Numbered from the stretch's first letter, positions 27,090 to 36,963 are shown. The stretch: 64,000 nucleotides of DNA from Lentibacter algarum (GCF_018860975.1 NZ_JAHKQI010000010.1:434001-498000), one strand, 5' to 3'. Numbers and translations are program-made. The notes: generated by a model not told the origin, from the sequence alone.

Positions 27090-29426
27090 TCAATCAAACT
27101 TCATATCACGCGGGAAGCCATAGGGCGGGCGTTTGCCAACGCCTGCGCGCTTGCCAAGCCATTCGCTCATGTCGGGCTCATTGCGGGTTTTGCCGCCGCC
27201 CATAGGCCAGCTAAGCCCCTGCTCCCACGTAAATGTCGTGAGGTCAGACAACCCGCCGTCAAGCTCAAGCGCGCCTTGTTTACCGCGCGCCATGTTATAC
27301 TTTTGCAAGCGCACACCCTTGCCGCGGCCCATCTCCGGCAACTCATCCAGCGGGAAGACAAGGAACTTGCCGTTCTCGCTGACAATCGCCACATGGTCGC
27401 CGCTGACAGGCTTGCAAATCACCGCAGCCGCGTCTTTGACGTTGAGCACCTGCTTGCCGGTCTTTGTCTGCGCGATCACCTCGTCTTCGGGCACAACAAA
27501 GCCGTTGCCCTCGCTTGAGGCCACGATCAGCTTGCCGCCAGCCTTGTGAATAAACAGCGAGACGATTTCTGCCTCATTGGGCAGATCAACCATCAAGCGC
27601 AGAGGCTCGCCCATGCCGCGCCCGCCGGGCAGGTTTGCCGCGCCAAGCGTATAGAAGCGCCCGTTGCTGCCCATGAGCAAGATCTTGTCGGTTGTCTCGG
27701 CGTGAAAGACAAAACGCCCCTCGTCGCCGTCTTTGAACTTCAGCTCGCGGGTGAGGTCAATATGCCCCGACATTGCTCTGATCCAGCCCATCTTCGAGCA
27801 AACAACCGTGATCGGCTCACGCTCGATCATCGCTTCAAGCGGCACATCTTCAACAACGCCCGCCTCGGCAAACAAGGTGCGACGAGCGCCGCCTTCATAA
27901 TCTTTGCCAAAGGTTTTCTTGGCATCTTTGAGCTGACCAGCGATGGCCGCCCATTGCAGTTCATGGCTCTCAAGCAAGTCTTCAAGCCCGGCGCGCTCTT
28001 CCATCAACTTGTCGCGCTCGGCCACAAGCTCCATCTCTTCAAGCTTGCGCAAGCTGCGCAGACGCATGTTCAAAATCGCATCGGCCTGCGCTTCGGTCAG
28101 CCCGTCATCACCGCCCTCGGCAGGCGAGCGATAGTCGCGCTCGTCTGTGGCGCGCACAAAATCCCGCCCCCAGTCTTCACGCATGAGCGCGGCCTTGGGC
28201 TCGTCGTCATAGCGGATAATGTCGATCACCCGATCAAGGTTGAGGAAGGCAACAATAAAGCCCTCAAGCACCTCAAGCCGCGCGTCGATCTTCTCCATCC
28301 GGTGAATAGAGCGCCGTTCAAGCACCTCACGGCGGAAATCAAGAAAGGCCCGCAGCACTTCCTTCATGCTGCAAACCTTCGGCGTCACCCCGTCGATCAG
28401 CACATTCATGTTGAGGCTAAAGCGCGTCTCTAGGTCAGAGTTGCGGAACATCATGTTCATCAACACATCCGGGTCGACGTTCTTTGATTTCGGCTCCAGC
28501 ACGAGGCGGATATCATCGGCGCTTTCATCGCGCACATCGCCCAAGATCGGCATCTTCTTAAGCTGGATCAGCTCGGCGATCTTCTCGATCAGCTTTGATT
28601 TTTGCACCTGATAAGGGATCTCGGTGACAACAATCTGCCACTGCCCGCGGCCCAAATCTTCCACTTCCCACTTGCAGCGCAACCGGAAACTGCCGCGCCC
28701 CGTGCGGTATGCCTGCGCAATGCTCTCGGGCGGCTCGACAATCGTGCCACCTGTCGGAAAGTCAGGGCCGGGCACAAAGTTGAGCAGCGTATCATCGCGT
28801 GCGTCCGGCACCTTGATCAGATGCAAGCAAGCATCCACCAGCTCGGCAATATTATGCGGCGGAATGTTCGTCGCCATGCCCACAGCAATACCTGTTGAGC
28901 CATTGGCCAACAGATGCGGGAAGGTCGCCGGAAGCACAGCAGGCTCGTCCAAACGCCCGTCATAGTTGGGCCGGAAATCAACCGCGTTTTCCGCGAGGCC
29001 TTCCAACATAGACTCGGCAACAACCGTCATCCGCGCTTCTGTATAGCGCGAGGCCGCCGGGTTATCGCCGTCGATGTTGCCAAAGTTGCCTTGCCCGTCA
29101 ACCAGCGGGTAGCGCACGTTAAAGTCCTGCGCCAAACGCGCCATCGCATCATAAATCGCCGCGTCACCATGCGGGTGAAAGTCACCCATCGTGTCGCCGG
29201 AAATTTTTGCGGATTTGAGGAACCCACCAGTGGCGTTCAACTTCAGGCGGCTCATCGCATACAAAATACGGCGGTGAACAGGTTTCAGCCCGTCACGCGC
29301 ATCGGGCAAGGCGCGGTGCATGATCGTCGAGAGCGCATAAGTCAGATACCTGTCGCCAATCGCTCGGCGCAGGGGCTCGGACACTTCCGACCCGTGGGTA
29401 TCATCCTCGTCAATCAAATCACTCAT
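27090..29426 (-). CDS. parC: DNA topoisomerase IV subunit A
   Basis: 778 residues. The winged-helix/tower core includes RALPDARDGLKPVHRRILYA (about 39-58), the quinolone region HPHGDAAIYDAM and the catalytic tyrosine in AASRYTEAR. Five to six C-terminal beta-propeller blades follow (for example GGRGMGEPLRLMVDLP). ParC with ParE decatenates replicated chromosomes. The length and absence of the GyrA box favour ParC over GyrA. In the drug region Ala and Asp occupy the positions of E. coli Ser80 and Glu84. Confidence 0.94.
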   Translation of the reverse strand: MSDLIDEDDTHGSEVSEPLRRAIGDRYLTYALSTIMHRALPDARDGLKPVHRRILYAMSRLKLNATGGFLKSAKISGDTMGDFHPHGDAAIYDAMARLAQDFNVRYPLVDGQGNFGNIDGDNPAASRYTEARMTVVAESMLEGLAENAVDFRPNYDGRLDEPAVLPATFPHLLANGSTGIAVGMATNIPPHNIAELVDACLHLIKVPDARDDTLLNFVPGPDFPTGGTIVEPPESIAQAYRTGRGSFRLRCKWEVEDLGRGQWQIVVTEIPYQVQKSKLIEKIAELIQLKKMPILGDVRDESADDIRLVLEPKSKNVDPDVLMNMMFRNSDLETRFSLNMNVLIDGVTPKVCSMKEVLRAFLDFRREVLERRSIHRMEKIDARLEVLEGFIVAFLNLDRVIDIIRYDDEPKAALMREDWGRDFVRATDERDYRSPAEGGDDGLTEAQADAILNMRLRSLRKLEEMELVAERDKLMEERAGLEDLLESHELQWAAIAGQLKDAKKTFGKDYEGGARRTLFAEAGVVEDVPLEAMIEREPITVVCSKMGWIRAMSGHIDLTRELKFKDGDEGRFVFHAETTDKILLMGSNGRFYTLGAANLPGGRGMGEPLRLMVDLPNEAEIVSLFIHKAGGKLIVASSEGNGFVVPEDEVIAQTKTGKQVLNVKDAAAVICKPVSGDHVAIVSENGKFLVFPLDELPEMGRGKGVRLQKYNMARGKQGALELDGGLSDLTTFTWEQGLSWPMGGGKTRNEPDMSEWLGKRAGVGKRPPYGFPRDMKFD

Positions 29427-29596
29427 GCGACTGTCTTAAGGCCTTTCCCACTGAGTTTGAATCCTAAAAATGCACATGGCGCGTGGTAAATATATCAAAC
29501 GGGGAACCAGAGGCGTTCTTTCTCCCTAATTTCGGGTGCGAATCGTGTATGGTGCTGACATTAGGGTTTTCATATTCGCTTAGGGGGTTTTGCGTT

Positions 29597-30136
29597 ATGT
29601 GGCGGTTTATCGTTGTTACTTTTGGTCTATTGGGCTTTTCGTTTTACGAGCTCAGCGGCGGCGCCGACTACGCGCCGGCTGATGGCTCGCGTCAGGCTCT
29701 GGCCGCAGAACGCCATGAAGCCGAAGCCCAGCGCCTTCTGGCAGAAGCGCAGTCAAAGCCCACAGCTCCGACACCTGCGCCGGTCATCACAGCCGCTCAA
29801 GGCGAGGCCGTGATCGTGCTCGCCTCGGTTACCCAGCAAACCGAAGCGCCGCAAAAGCCCGAAGCGACAACACCGACAACCCCTGTGGTTGACCCCGACA
29901 AGCTCGCTGATGTGACAGCCCTAAGCCAAGCCGCAACCGACATCCGTGAAGTGACAGGCAACCGCGTTAACCTGCGCAAAGGGCCGGGCACCGACTACGC
30001 CGCAGTTGGCAAGCTCACACGCGGCCAAGCCGTGCAAGTGCTGGCCGACACAGGTGATGGCTGGCTCAAGCTGCGCGTCGTTGAGACAGGCCGCATCGGC
30101 TTTATGGCCGACTTCCTGCTCACTGCTTCAAACTAA
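29597..30136 (+). CDS. SH3-domain protein with N-terminal membrane anchor
   Basis: 179 residues: a hydrophobic N-terminus (MWRFIVVTFGLLGFSFY), an Ala/Glu/Pro-rich linker (about 40-110), and a C-terminal bacterial SH3 domain (NRVNLRKGPGTDYAAVGKL...GWLKLRV). Such proteins bind peptidoglycan or partner proteins in the periplasm. I chose the ATG at 29597 with AGGGGG 10 nt upstream; upstream frame is likely not translated. Confidence 0.8.
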   Translation: MWRFIVVTFGLLGFSFYELSGGADYAPADGSRQALAAERHEAEAQRLLAEAQSKPTAPTPAPVITAAQGEAVIVLASVTQQTEAPQKPEATTPTTPVVDPDKLADVTALSQAATDIREVTGNRVNLRKGPGTDYAAVGKLTRGQAVQVLADTGDGWLKLRVVETGRIGFMADFLLTASN

Positions 30137-30151
30137 GAAATCGCACACCGC

Positions 30152-30979
30152 GTGACAGGCACTATTCTCATTACCGGATGCTCGTCAGGCATAGGCTATG
30201 ATGCCGCTCACGGGCTTGCCGCACGCGGATGGCGTGTCTTCGCCACCTGCCGGCAAGAAGCCGATTGCGCCCGCCTGCGCGCCGAAGGCCTTGAAAGCTT
30301 CCCGCTTGATTACGCCTCGACCGAAAGCATCAACGCCGCCCTCGCCAAGGTGCTTGGCCTCACAGGCGGCACGCTTGATGCGCTCTACAACAACGGCGCA
30401 TTCGCCTGCCCCGGCGCAGTTGAAGACATCCCACGCGACGCGCTCCGGCATGTGTATGAAACCAATCTCTTTGGCCTGCATGAGCTGACTTGCGCTGTCA
30501 TCCCCGTCATGCGCGCGCAGGGTCACGGGCGGATCATCAACTGCTCTTCCGTGCTCGGCTTGGTGCCGATGCAGTGGCGCGGCGCTTACTCTTCAAGCAA
30601 GTTCGCCCTCGAAGGCCTTACCGACACCCTGCGGATCGAAATGCGCGATACGCCGCTGCACATCATAACACTTGAACCCGGGCCGATCACCTCCGACATC
30701 CGCAAAAACTCGATCCCGCATTTCGAGCGTTTCATTGACTGGCGCACCTCCCCGCGCCGTGCGCAATATGAGAACAACCTGCTCGAACGCCTCTATAAAG
30801 ACAGCGGCCCCGATCGTTTTGAGCTTCCTGCATCTGCCGTCACCAAAAAGCTCGCCCACGCGCTTGAAAGCCCGCGCCCACGCCCGCGCTATTATGTGAC
30901 GACACCAACATATCTCATGGGCTTCGCCCGCCGTATCTTGCCGACACGCGCGCTCGACTGGCTTATTTCACGCGGGTAG
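30152..30979 (+). CDS. Short-chain dehydrogenase/reductase
   Basis: 275 residues starting at GTG, 15 nt after the SH3 gene. Cofactor motif TGCSSGIG (8-15), active site YSSSK near 147-151, and Ser near 137. The usual NNAG is NNGA here, a common minor variant in this subfamily. It resembles the SDRs annotated as oxidoreductases of the 17-beta-HSD-like type; no substrate can be assigned. It overlaps the convergent transporter gene by 17 nt. Confidence 0.8.
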   Translation: MTGTILITGCSSGIGYDAAHGLAARGWRVFATCRQEADCARLRAEGLESFPLDYASTESINAALAKVLGLTGGTLDALYNNGAFACPGAVEDIPRDALRHVYETNLFGLHELTCAVIPVMRAQGHGRIINCSSVLGLVPMQWRGAYSSSKFALEGLTDTLRIEMRDTPLHIITLEPGPITSDIRKNSIPHFERFIDWRTSPRRAQYENNLLERLYKDSGPDRFELPASAVTKKLAHALESPRPRPRYYVTTPTYLMGFARRILPTRALDWLISRG

Positions 30980-31883
30980 CCGCCTTAAGCCGGCGCTCGC
31001 GCCAGACAATGAACAAGCCGCCAAAGGCAATCAGCAAGGCCCCGGGGAAGAGATCATCCCAAGGCGCTTCTCCAAAGGCCAACCAGCCAAGCCCGAACGC
31101 CAGCGGGATGCCAAAGTAGCTGAACGGTGCAAGGTTGCTTTGTTCGGTCATGCGGTAAGCAAACACGTAGAGCAACACAGCCACGCCGCCAAACCCGCCC
31201 ATAAGCGCGATCAGCGCGAGGTCGGCCCAGCTCTGCAACGGGCTGAAAGCGCCGAAAAACGGCACAAGGATCAACGACCCTAAAAGCGCTCCACTGGCGG
31301 AATAGACATTGATAAGCGGCGTCGGCACATCGCTGTCAAACAAACGCGTGCTGATCGCCGCCAAAGCATAAAACGCCGCCGCCCCCAGCGGGACGGTCGC
31401 GGACCAGCCAAACACCTCACGGCTCGGCCCGACAACCAGAATCACCCCCGCAAAACCGATCAGCACCGCCAGCCAGCGCATCATGCCGACACGCTCGCCC
31501 AGCAAAGGCCAAGCCAGCGCCGTGGTAAAGATCGCCGAGGCATAAGACAGCGTCGAAGCCGTCGCAAAGGGCATGAACGTCAGCGAGAAGTAAAACAACA
31601 ACTGTGCGAGGGCGATACAGCCACCGCGCAGAAAGCCAAGCCGCCACTGCCGTATCTTCCAGGCTCGGCCAGTGGCCTTCCAGCTTTTCGCCATATGCAG
31701 CGCAATCAGTGTCGGCACCAGACCAAACACATTGCGATACACCGACAGCTCGGCCGCCGTGTAACGCCCGCCAAGCGTCTTTATCACCAGCCCCATCAGG
31801 TCAAAAAACAACAGCGCTGTCAAAAACAGCCCGATCGCCAAGACAACATTATCGCCCTTCAGGGCCATGCGCGCATCACTCAT
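30963..31883 (-). CDS. EamA/DMT-family transporter
   Basis: 306 residues with ten predicted helices in two EamA repeats (around 5-135 and 150-285). The second ends in a typical PFSYFGIPLAFGLGWLAFGE. Such proteins export or import small metabolites; substrate unknown. I start at MSDARMALKGD because the first helix follows directly; the 39 upstream codons are poorly hydrophobic. Downstream it is convergent with the SDR gene. Confidence 0.78.
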   Translation of the reverse strand: MSDARMALKGDNVVLAIGLFLTALLFFDLMGLVIKTLGGRYTAAELSVYRNVFGLVPTLIALHMAKSWKATGRAWKIRQWRLGFLRGGCIALAQLLFYFSLTFMPFATASTLSYASAIFTTALAWPLLGERVGMMRWLAVLIGFAGVILVVGPSREVFGWSATVPLGAAAFYALAAISTRLFDSDVPTPLINVYSASGALLGSLILVPFFGAFSPLQSWADLALIALMGGFGGVAVLLYVFAYRMTEQSNLAPFSYFGIPLAFGLGWLAFGEAPWDDLFPGALLIAFGGLFIVWRERRLKAATRVK

Positions 31884-31984
31884 AACAAGGTGAGTAGCGG
31901 CATTCCGCCCCGCATGCCAGTTTGCTATCGCATTCCCCGCAAAAGCCCCTAAAAGTAGGGCAGCACCAGCATAGGAACCACGCC

Positions 31985-32188
31985 ATGACAGATGATCCAC
32001 TCTTTATTCTCGTAATCCTGTCTTGCGCTGCCGTGGTCATCATCCTCATGATCGGCATCGGCGGCTTTGCCAAGGGCGGTGACTTTAACCGCAAACATGC
32101 CAACAAAGTCATGCGCTGGCGTATCGGCGCTCAGTTCGTCGCTGTGTGTCTGATCCTTCTGTTCACTTGGTTGCGCTCCAAAAGCTAA
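31985..32188 (+). CDS. Twin-transmembrane HIG1-domain protein
   Basis: 67 residues. Helix 1 (LFILVILSCAAVVIILMIG), a basic loop with NRKHANKVMRWRIGAQ, and helix 2 (FVAVCLILLFTWL) match the HIG1/hypoxia-induced family, small membrane proteins tied to respiratory complexes. The start MTDDPLF is preferred to an in-frame upstream ATG with no hydrophobic context. It lies 17 nt upstream of the cobalamin adenosyltransferase gene. Confidence 0.82.
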   Translation: MTDDPLFILVILSCAAVVIILMIGIGGFAKGGDFNRKHANKVMRWRIGAQFVAVCLILLFTWLRSKS

Positions 32189-32205
32189 CCTGAAAGACTG
32201 ACATT

Positions 32206-32778
32206 ATGGTCGTGCTCAACAAAATCTACACCCGCACCGGCGACAAGGGCGAAACCGCACTGGGCAACGGCAGCCGCGTCGCCAAGCACTCGGCCCGCGT
32301 TATGGCCTACGGCACCTCCGACGAGCTCAACGCCTTCATCGGCGTCGCACGTCTTTCGGCCACGGGCGACACCGACACAGCCCTCGCGCGCATCCAGAAC
32401 GATCTCTTCGATCTTGGCGCCGACATGTGCACGCCCAACCCCGATGATGACGCAAACGCCGAATATCCGCCTCTGCGCATGGTCGAAGAGCAAACCCTGC
32501 GCCTCGAAGCCGAAATCGACGCGATGACCAAAATCCTCACCCCGCTCAAAAGCTTTATCCTGCCCGGTGGCTCGGCCTTGTCGGCGCACCTGCACGTCTG
32601 TCGCACCGTCGCCCGCCGCGCCGAGCGTTTGGCAACCGAACTCGCCGAGCAGGAAGCCGTGAACATGCACGCAGTCAAATACCTCAACCGCCTGAGCGAC
32701 TGGTTCTTTGTCGCCGCCCGCATGGCCAACGAGAACGGCACAACCGACGTGCTCTGGGTTCCGGGGGCAAACCGTTGA
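32206..32778 (+). CDS. Cob(I)alamin adenosyltransferase, PduO type
   Basis: 190 residues. The N-terminal YTRTGDKGETALGNGSRV (8-25) is the ATP-binding loop of PduO-type enzymes, and RTVARRAERL and VKYLNRLSDWFFVAAR are the later conserved helices. It transfers 5'-deoxyadenosine from ATP to cob(I)alamin, making AdoCbl for mutases. The ethylmalonyl-CoA pathway needs AdoCbl mutases, which fits the Mcd gene further on. Its stop overlaps the next gene's TTG start. Confidence 0.92.
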   Translation: MVVLNKIYTRTGDKGETALGNGSRVAKHSARVMAYGTSDELNAFIGVARLSATGDTDTALARIQNDLFDLGADMCTPNPDDDANAEYPPLRMVEEQTLRLEAEIDAMTKILTPLKSFILPGGSALSAHLHVCRTVARRAERLATELAEQEAVNMHAVKYLNRLSDWFFVAARMANENGTTDVLWVPGANR

Positions 32779-33497
32779 ACCCTGTCATGCAAGCCATCAT
32801 CGAAGACGCCTACCAAGTCTTCAACCGCGCCAAGCCAGCCGACACCGAAGTCTGCAAAGCCTGCTGCCTTGATCCAAAAATCGAAGCCGATTTCTTCAAG
32901 CCCGACATCCGCGAACTGCCGCTCTCCTACTTACAAGGCTGGTTTGAAGCCGCAGCAACCCCTGCACAAGTCTCGCTCACCTTGTCGCGCTACTTGCTCC
33001 CGCGCGTGTTTGATCTCCTCGCACAGCGCGAAGAACTCACTCTTGTCGGAACCGAAGTCGCCTTGCAGCGCTTCGCCACAGGCGACACAAGCCGCTGGAC
33101 TGAAACCGAGAACGAGCTCATCGCCAGTTTCACCCGGCTCCACCTAGATGACGCAGAACAATACGACACACTCGACGAGATCCTCTGCATGTTCAGTGCC
33201 GCGGGCCACAAAGCCCAAGACCTGATAGACCAAATCTGGGCATGGCCCGACGAGGAGGTTTTCTGCCGCCTTGCGGATTGTTGGGGCCCAAGCCCCGCCG
33301 TTATCATTCCCACAGCCTTCTGGAACGGCGGCTCTGGCGAAATGCCAATCCATGCCGAGAACGCCAAGACCATCGCTGACTGGTATCGCAGCGATGCCCT
33401 CAATGCCCGCGCAAAAACCGCCTATGAAACCGCCCCCGCCGGCTCACAGCTTCGCGACGACGCCCAGACCGTCCTAACCGCAATCGCTTCAGCATAG
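32775..33497 (+). CDS. Conserved hypothetical protein
   Basis: About 240 residues, mainly helical and soluble. Starts by overlap at TTG 32775 (or at the ATG 12 nt later, MQAII...). A CKACCLDP segment near residue 27 and Trp-rich WAWPDEEVFCRLADCWG near 155 stand out. I recognise no domain. It is the last gene of the HIG1-adenosyltransferase transcript. Confidence 0.62.
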   Translation: MNPVMQAIIEDAYQVFNRAKPADTEVCKACCLDPKIEADFFKPDIRELPLSYLQGWFEAAATPAQVSLTLSRYLLPRVFDLLAQREELTLVGTEVALQRFATGDTSRWTETENELIASFTRLHLDDAEQYDTLDEILCMFSAAGHKAQDLIDQIWAWPDEEVFCRLADCWGPSPAVIIPTAFWNGGSGEMPIHAENAKTIADWYRSDALNARAKTAYETAPAGSQLRDDAQTVLTAIASA

Positions 33498-33712
33498 GGC
33501 CTTCGCGCGCCCGGCTTTTTCTTTTCGCAAAAATACTCGAAACAGCCCCGCCCACACGCTCCGCAACCGCAAGAATCCGTTAACGCGGCGTCCATGTGCT
33601 ATTGCGCGACGTTTTTACACTGTTATAGCGTCCCTCAACTCGCTATCAAAGCCGTGTAATAAAGGGAGTCGCCGCAAGGTGCCTCAATTAAACCCAAGAG
33701 GAGAGACCGCAA

Positions 33713-34471
33713 ATGAAGGTGCTTGTGCCCGTCAAACGCGTGATCGACTACAACGTAAAAGTGCGCGTCAAAGCGGACGGTTCCGGTGTCGATCTTGCCA
33801 ATGTTAAAATGTCGATGAACCCTTTCGACGAGATCGCAGTTGAACAAGCGATCCGTCTCAAAGAAGCGGGCAAAGCCGACGAAGTGATCGCCGTGTCTAT
33901 CGGTGTGAAGCAAGCGCAAGAAACACTGCGCACCGCTCTCGCGATGGGCGCTGACCGCGCGATCCTCGTTGTGGCTGCCGACGACGTGCACCAGGACATC
34001 GAGCCGCTCGCAGTTGCCAAGATCCTCGCCAAAGTGGTTGAAGAAGAAGCCCCCGGCATCGTTCTTGCCGGTAAGCAAGCGATCGACAACGACATGAACG
34101 CCACAGGCCAGATGCTCTCGGCCCTGCTCGGCTGGTCACAAGGCACATTCGCCTCCGAGCTCGACATCGACGGCGACAAAGCCGTTGTGACGCGCGAAGT
34201 TGACGGCGGTTTGCAAACCATCAACGTCAACATGCCAACCATCATCACGGTTGACTTGCGCCTCAACGAGCCGCGCTATGCGTCACTGCCAAACATCATG
34301 AAAGCCAAGAAAAAGCCGCTGGACGAGAAAACAGCAGCCGACTACGGCGTTGATGTCACACCGCGCCTCGAAATCGTTTCAACGACCGAGCCGGAAGCCC
34401 GCAAAGCAGGCGAAATCGTAGGTTCGGTTGACGAGCTTGTCGCGAAACTCAAAGAAGCGGGGGCCGTGTAA
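33713..34471 (+). CDS. etfB: Electron transfer flavoprotein beta subunit
   Basis: 252 residues. [36 protein letters not shown] and the conserved [10 protein letters not shown]-type segment ([16 protein letters not shown]) define EtfB. With EtfA it carries electrons from acyl-CoA and related dehydrogenases to ETF-quinone oxidoreductase. GAGGAG lies 9 nt upstream. The stop overlaps the etfA start (TAATG). Confidence 0.96.
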   Translation: MKVLVPVKRVIDYNVKVRVKADGSGVDLANVKMSMNPFDEIAVEQAIRLKEAGKADEVIAVSIGVKQAQETLRTALAMGADRAILVVAADDVHQDIEPLAVAKILAKVVEEEAPGIVLAGKQAIDNDMNATGQMLSALLGWSQGTFASELDIDGDKAVVTREVDGGLQTINVNMPTIITVDLRLNEPRYASLPNIMKAKKKPLDEKTAADYGVDVTPRLEIVSTTEPEARKAGEIVGSVDELVAKLKEAGAV

Positions 34472-35397
34472 TGTCAGTTCTTCTCCTAGCCGAAGTTAAC
34501 AATGGCGAACTTGCGATGGACGCAACAGCCAAGGCCGTAACTGCCGCTGCATCACTTGGTGATGTCACCGTGCTTTGCGCCGGTGCCTCAGCCGCCGCCG
34601 CTGGCGACGCCGCTGCAAAAATCAACGGTGTGAGCAAAGTGCTCGTTGCCGAAGATGCATCACTGGGTCACCGCCTCGCGGAACCAACGGCAGCCTTGAT
34701 CGTGTCACTCGCAGGCGATTACGAGCACATCGTTGCCCCCGCCACGACCGACGCCAAAAACGTGATGCCCCGCGTGGCAGCTCTGCTTGACGTTATGGTT
34801 ATCTCCGACGCTTCCGGCGTTGTAGATGGCAACACATTCGAGCGGCCTATCTACGCAGGCAACGCGATCCAGACTGTTAAGTCTTCGGACAGCAAAAAAG
34901 TCATCACCTTCCGCACATCAACATTTGATGCCGCGGCCGAGGGTGGTTCTGCTTCTGTTGAAACCATCGGTGCGGCGGCTGACCCAGCCCTGTCATCATG
35001 GGTTGAAGACAAAGTCGCCGCAAGCGACCGCCCAGAACTCACATCAGCTGGTGTGGTTGTGTCCGGTGGCCGCGGTGTTGGCTCGGAAGACGACTTCGCG
35101 CTGATCGAAAAGCTCGCCGACAAACTCGGCGCAGCTGTTGGCGCATCACGCGCGGCTGTCGACTCAGGCTATGCGCCAAACGACTGGCAAGTTGGCCAAA
35201 CCGGCAAAGTTGTTGCCCCTGATCTCTACGTCGCCGTCGGCATCTCGGGTGCGATCCAGCACCTCGCCGGTATGAAAGACAGCAAGATCATCGTCGCAAT
35301 CAACAAAGACGAGGAAGCCCCGATCTTCCAAGTCGCCGACTATGGCCTCGTTGCTGACCTGTTTGAAGCCGTTCCCGAGCTTATCGAAAAGCTCTGA
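34471..35397 (+). CDS. etfA: Electron transfer flavoprotein alpha subunit
   Basis: 308 residues. The C-terminal FAD domain carries [12 protein letters not shown] near 194-205, [20 protein letters not shown] and [19 protein letters not shown], all typical of EtfA. Translationally coupled to etfB, followed by a strong terminator. The Mcd-type dehydrogenase at 44.4 kb is a plausible electron donor. Confidence 0.96.
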   Translation: MSVLLLAEVNNGELAMDATAKAVTAAASLGDVTVLCAGASAAAAGDAAAKINGVSKVLVAEDASLGHRLAEPTAALIVSLAGDYEHIVAPATTDAKNVMPRVAALLDVMVISDASGVVDGNTFERPIYAGNAIQTVKSSDSKKVITFRTSTFDAAAEGGSASVETIGAAADPALSSWVEDKVAASDRPELTSAGVVVSGGRGVGSEDDFALIEKLADKLGAAVGASRAAVDSGYAPNDWQVGQTGKVVAPDLYVAVGISGAIQHLAGMKDSKIIVAINKDEEAPIFQVADYGLVADLFEAVPELIEKL

Positions 35398-35419
35398 AGC
35401 CAAACTGACAAAACAAAAG

Positions 35420-35446
35420 AAGGCCCGCTCAACCAGCGGGCCTTTT
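35420..35446 (+). terminator. Rho-independent terminator of etfBA
   Basis: AAGGCCCGCT-CAACC-AGCGGGCCTT, a perfect 10-bp stem ending in a TTTT run, 22 nt after the etfA stop. Confidence 0.95.
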
Positions 35447-35508
35447 CAGTTTGGCCCCCTGCTGAGTCGTCCCCCCCCAAAAAAAGCGCCCAATTCCAAT
35501 GGTAGCAA

Positions 35509-35739
35509 TGCGGACAAAGCCGTCGTTTGCTAAGCCGTGCATTGCCAGACCGTGGGATGGTGATTTGACGGAATTTCGGGCCACTTTATGTCAGCCAAAC
35601 ACTCCCTCGTTCAGTTGGTTGTGCTTCCGGCAGCCAATCACCAGCCCGCGGGACGGTCTGGCGATGCACGGCGGCCTGCGGCCTTGTTTCCGTGCAGTGC
35701 AAACTTCAACGTTAGCTTTGGCTCAAAGCCGACATTCCC
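35509..35739 (+). repeat. Structured intergenic element, copy A (possible ncRNA or hairpin-type mobile repeat)
   Basis: A 231-nt element between the etfA terminator and the convergent acyltransferase gene. Outer helix: arms 35534-35553 and 35653-35672, 20 bp with a single G-U. On the 3' side a five-base bulge (GCGGG, 35648-35652) follows, then an inner helix GGG-A-TGGTGATT (35554-35565) with AATCACCA-G-CCC (35636-35647). An apical part includes TTTCGG, CTTTAT and GCCAAA blocks, and a 3' flank hairpin GCTTTG-GCT-CAAAGC. It is homologous to copy B (43247-43485), and the stems differ in compensating ways. Alternatives are a MITE-like element or a structured RNA. Confidence 0.72.
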
Positions 35740-35750
35740 AAAACCAAGAG

Positions 35751-36641
35751 CTAGCCCTTAAGCGCCAGCGTATGTTCACGCAGCCAAGCCATAAACCCGC
35801 GCGGGTCTTTGGACAGCAGTTCCATCTGCGCGTCAGTCAGCGGTTCTCCAACAACCGGTGCTTGGTTCTTGTTACAGCTCTTCACCACTTCATGCAGCAA
35901 CAAGCCCTGACGCAATGTCGCCGAAATGCGGTTGGCGATCATATACAGTCGCGAATTCGAGCCTTGATAGAAAATCGGCACAACACGCGCGCCTGAGCGG
36001 CGGATCATCTGCGCGGTGAACACGTTCCACTCGCGTTCGATCACAGGGCCAAAAGCCGTATCCGACGAGGCAACAACCCCCGATGGGAACAGCGCCACAA
36101 GCCCGCCCTCTTTAAGGTGTGCCATCGCTTTTGAGCGCATCTCGACAAACTTTTTCTGCGCGCCGTCCTCATAAGGAAACGGCACAGGAATCATATACTC
36201 GGTTGCAGCCTCATCAATGCCGGTCAGCAAAGCGCGGGTCAAAATCCGGTAGTCATTGCGAACGCGGCCAATGAGATCAGCAAAGATCATCCCGTCAACA
36301 AGCCCGTGCGGGTGGTTGGCGACAACGACAACCGGCCCCTCAACAGGAATGCGATCAAGCTGCTCCTGCGGCGTTTTGAGCTCGATGCCCATCACCTTGA
36401 GCACGGCCGGCCAAAAGGCCTGCCCCGTCGGCGTGCCCTGCTTTTCAAACTTGCGCACAAGACGCAGGATTGTCAGCTTGCCAGTCAGCCACTCGATGGT
36501 TTTGATCACCGTTGACTTGCCCGCGCCGTCAAACGAGTTGGCATAGGTCAGCGAGCGCCGGTCATATTGTTGGGCAGCTTTGCCATCTCTTGAAACAAGG
36601 GGCTGTTTTTGTGTTTGGTCTACCAAGCGTTCCTCGATCAT
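35751..36641 (-). CDS. Lysophospholipid acyltransferase-family protein
   Basis: 296 residues. NHPHGLVDG (about 112-120) is the H-x4-D catalytic motif of glycerol-phosphate acyltransferases, and ALFPSGVVASSD near 187 is the substrate-binding block. It likely acylates a lyso-lipid at the inner membrane; substrate could be a glycerolipid or an aminolipid. It follows the HPr gene by 18 nt on the same strand, perhaps at the end of the ChvG-PTS transcript. A GAGKST string near residue 40 is not a P-loop, since the first glycine is missing. Confidence 0.78.
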   Translation of the reverse strand: MIEERLVDQTQKQPLVSRDGKAAQQYDRRSLTYANSFDGAGKSTVIKTIEWLTGKLTILRLVRKFEKQGTPTGQAFWPAVLKVMGIELKTPQEQLDRIPVEGPVVVVANHPHGLVDGMIFADLIGRVRNDYRILTRALLTGIDEAATEYMIPVPFPYEDGAQKKFVEMRSKAMAHLKEGGLVALFPSGVVASSDTAFGPVIEREWNVFTAQMIRRSGARVVPIFYQGSNSRLYMIANRISATLRQGLLLHEVVKSCNKNQAPVVGEPLTDAQMELLSKDPRGFMAWLREHTLALKG

Positions 36642-36659
36642 CTGCGCACCCTTGAGGGC

Positions 36660-36938
36660 TTACATATCTTCCCCGAACTTATCTGCCACAAGCGCTTCAA
36701 GCGCGCCTGCAAGGGCTTCGGCGTCCGGCCCCGAAGTCTCAACGTCAATAGAGCTTCCATTGGCCGCTGCCAACATCAAAAGGCCCATAATACTGTCGCC
36801 ACTGGCGCTCATTCCGTCTTTGCTGACTTCTGCCCGCGCATCAAAGCCTTCAACAACTTCAACAAGCTTCGCCGAGGCGCGCGCATGCAGGCCCTTTACG
36901 TTGATAATCTGCAGTGTTTTCTGGTGTGTCTCTGACAT
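36660..36938 (-). CDS. HPr-family phosphocarrier protein
   Basis: 92 residues, full length. The phosphorylated His is in GLHARASAKLV (about 17-27), and the HprK target Ser lies in SIMGLLML (about 49-56). No sugar-specific EIIBC gene is near, so this is the incomplete regulatory PTS seen in alphaproteobacteria. It probably works with a PtsP/PtsI elsewhere, with the adjacent EIIA-Man-like protein and with HprK. Confidence 0.92.
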   Translation of the reverse strand: MSETHQKTLQIINVKGLHARASAKLVEVVEGFDARAEVSKDGMSASGDSIMGLLMLAAANGSSIDVETSGPDAEALAGALEALVADKFGEDM

Positions 36939-36963
36939 CGCCTGCGCCCTGCCCCTTGCTCGC

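Noticed and set aside
36500-36560. GAGKST string in the acyltransferase N-terminus taken as a P-loop
   Set aside because: The full GxxxxGK[ST] pattern is not met, since the first glycine is absent, and the rest of the protein is an acyltransferase.
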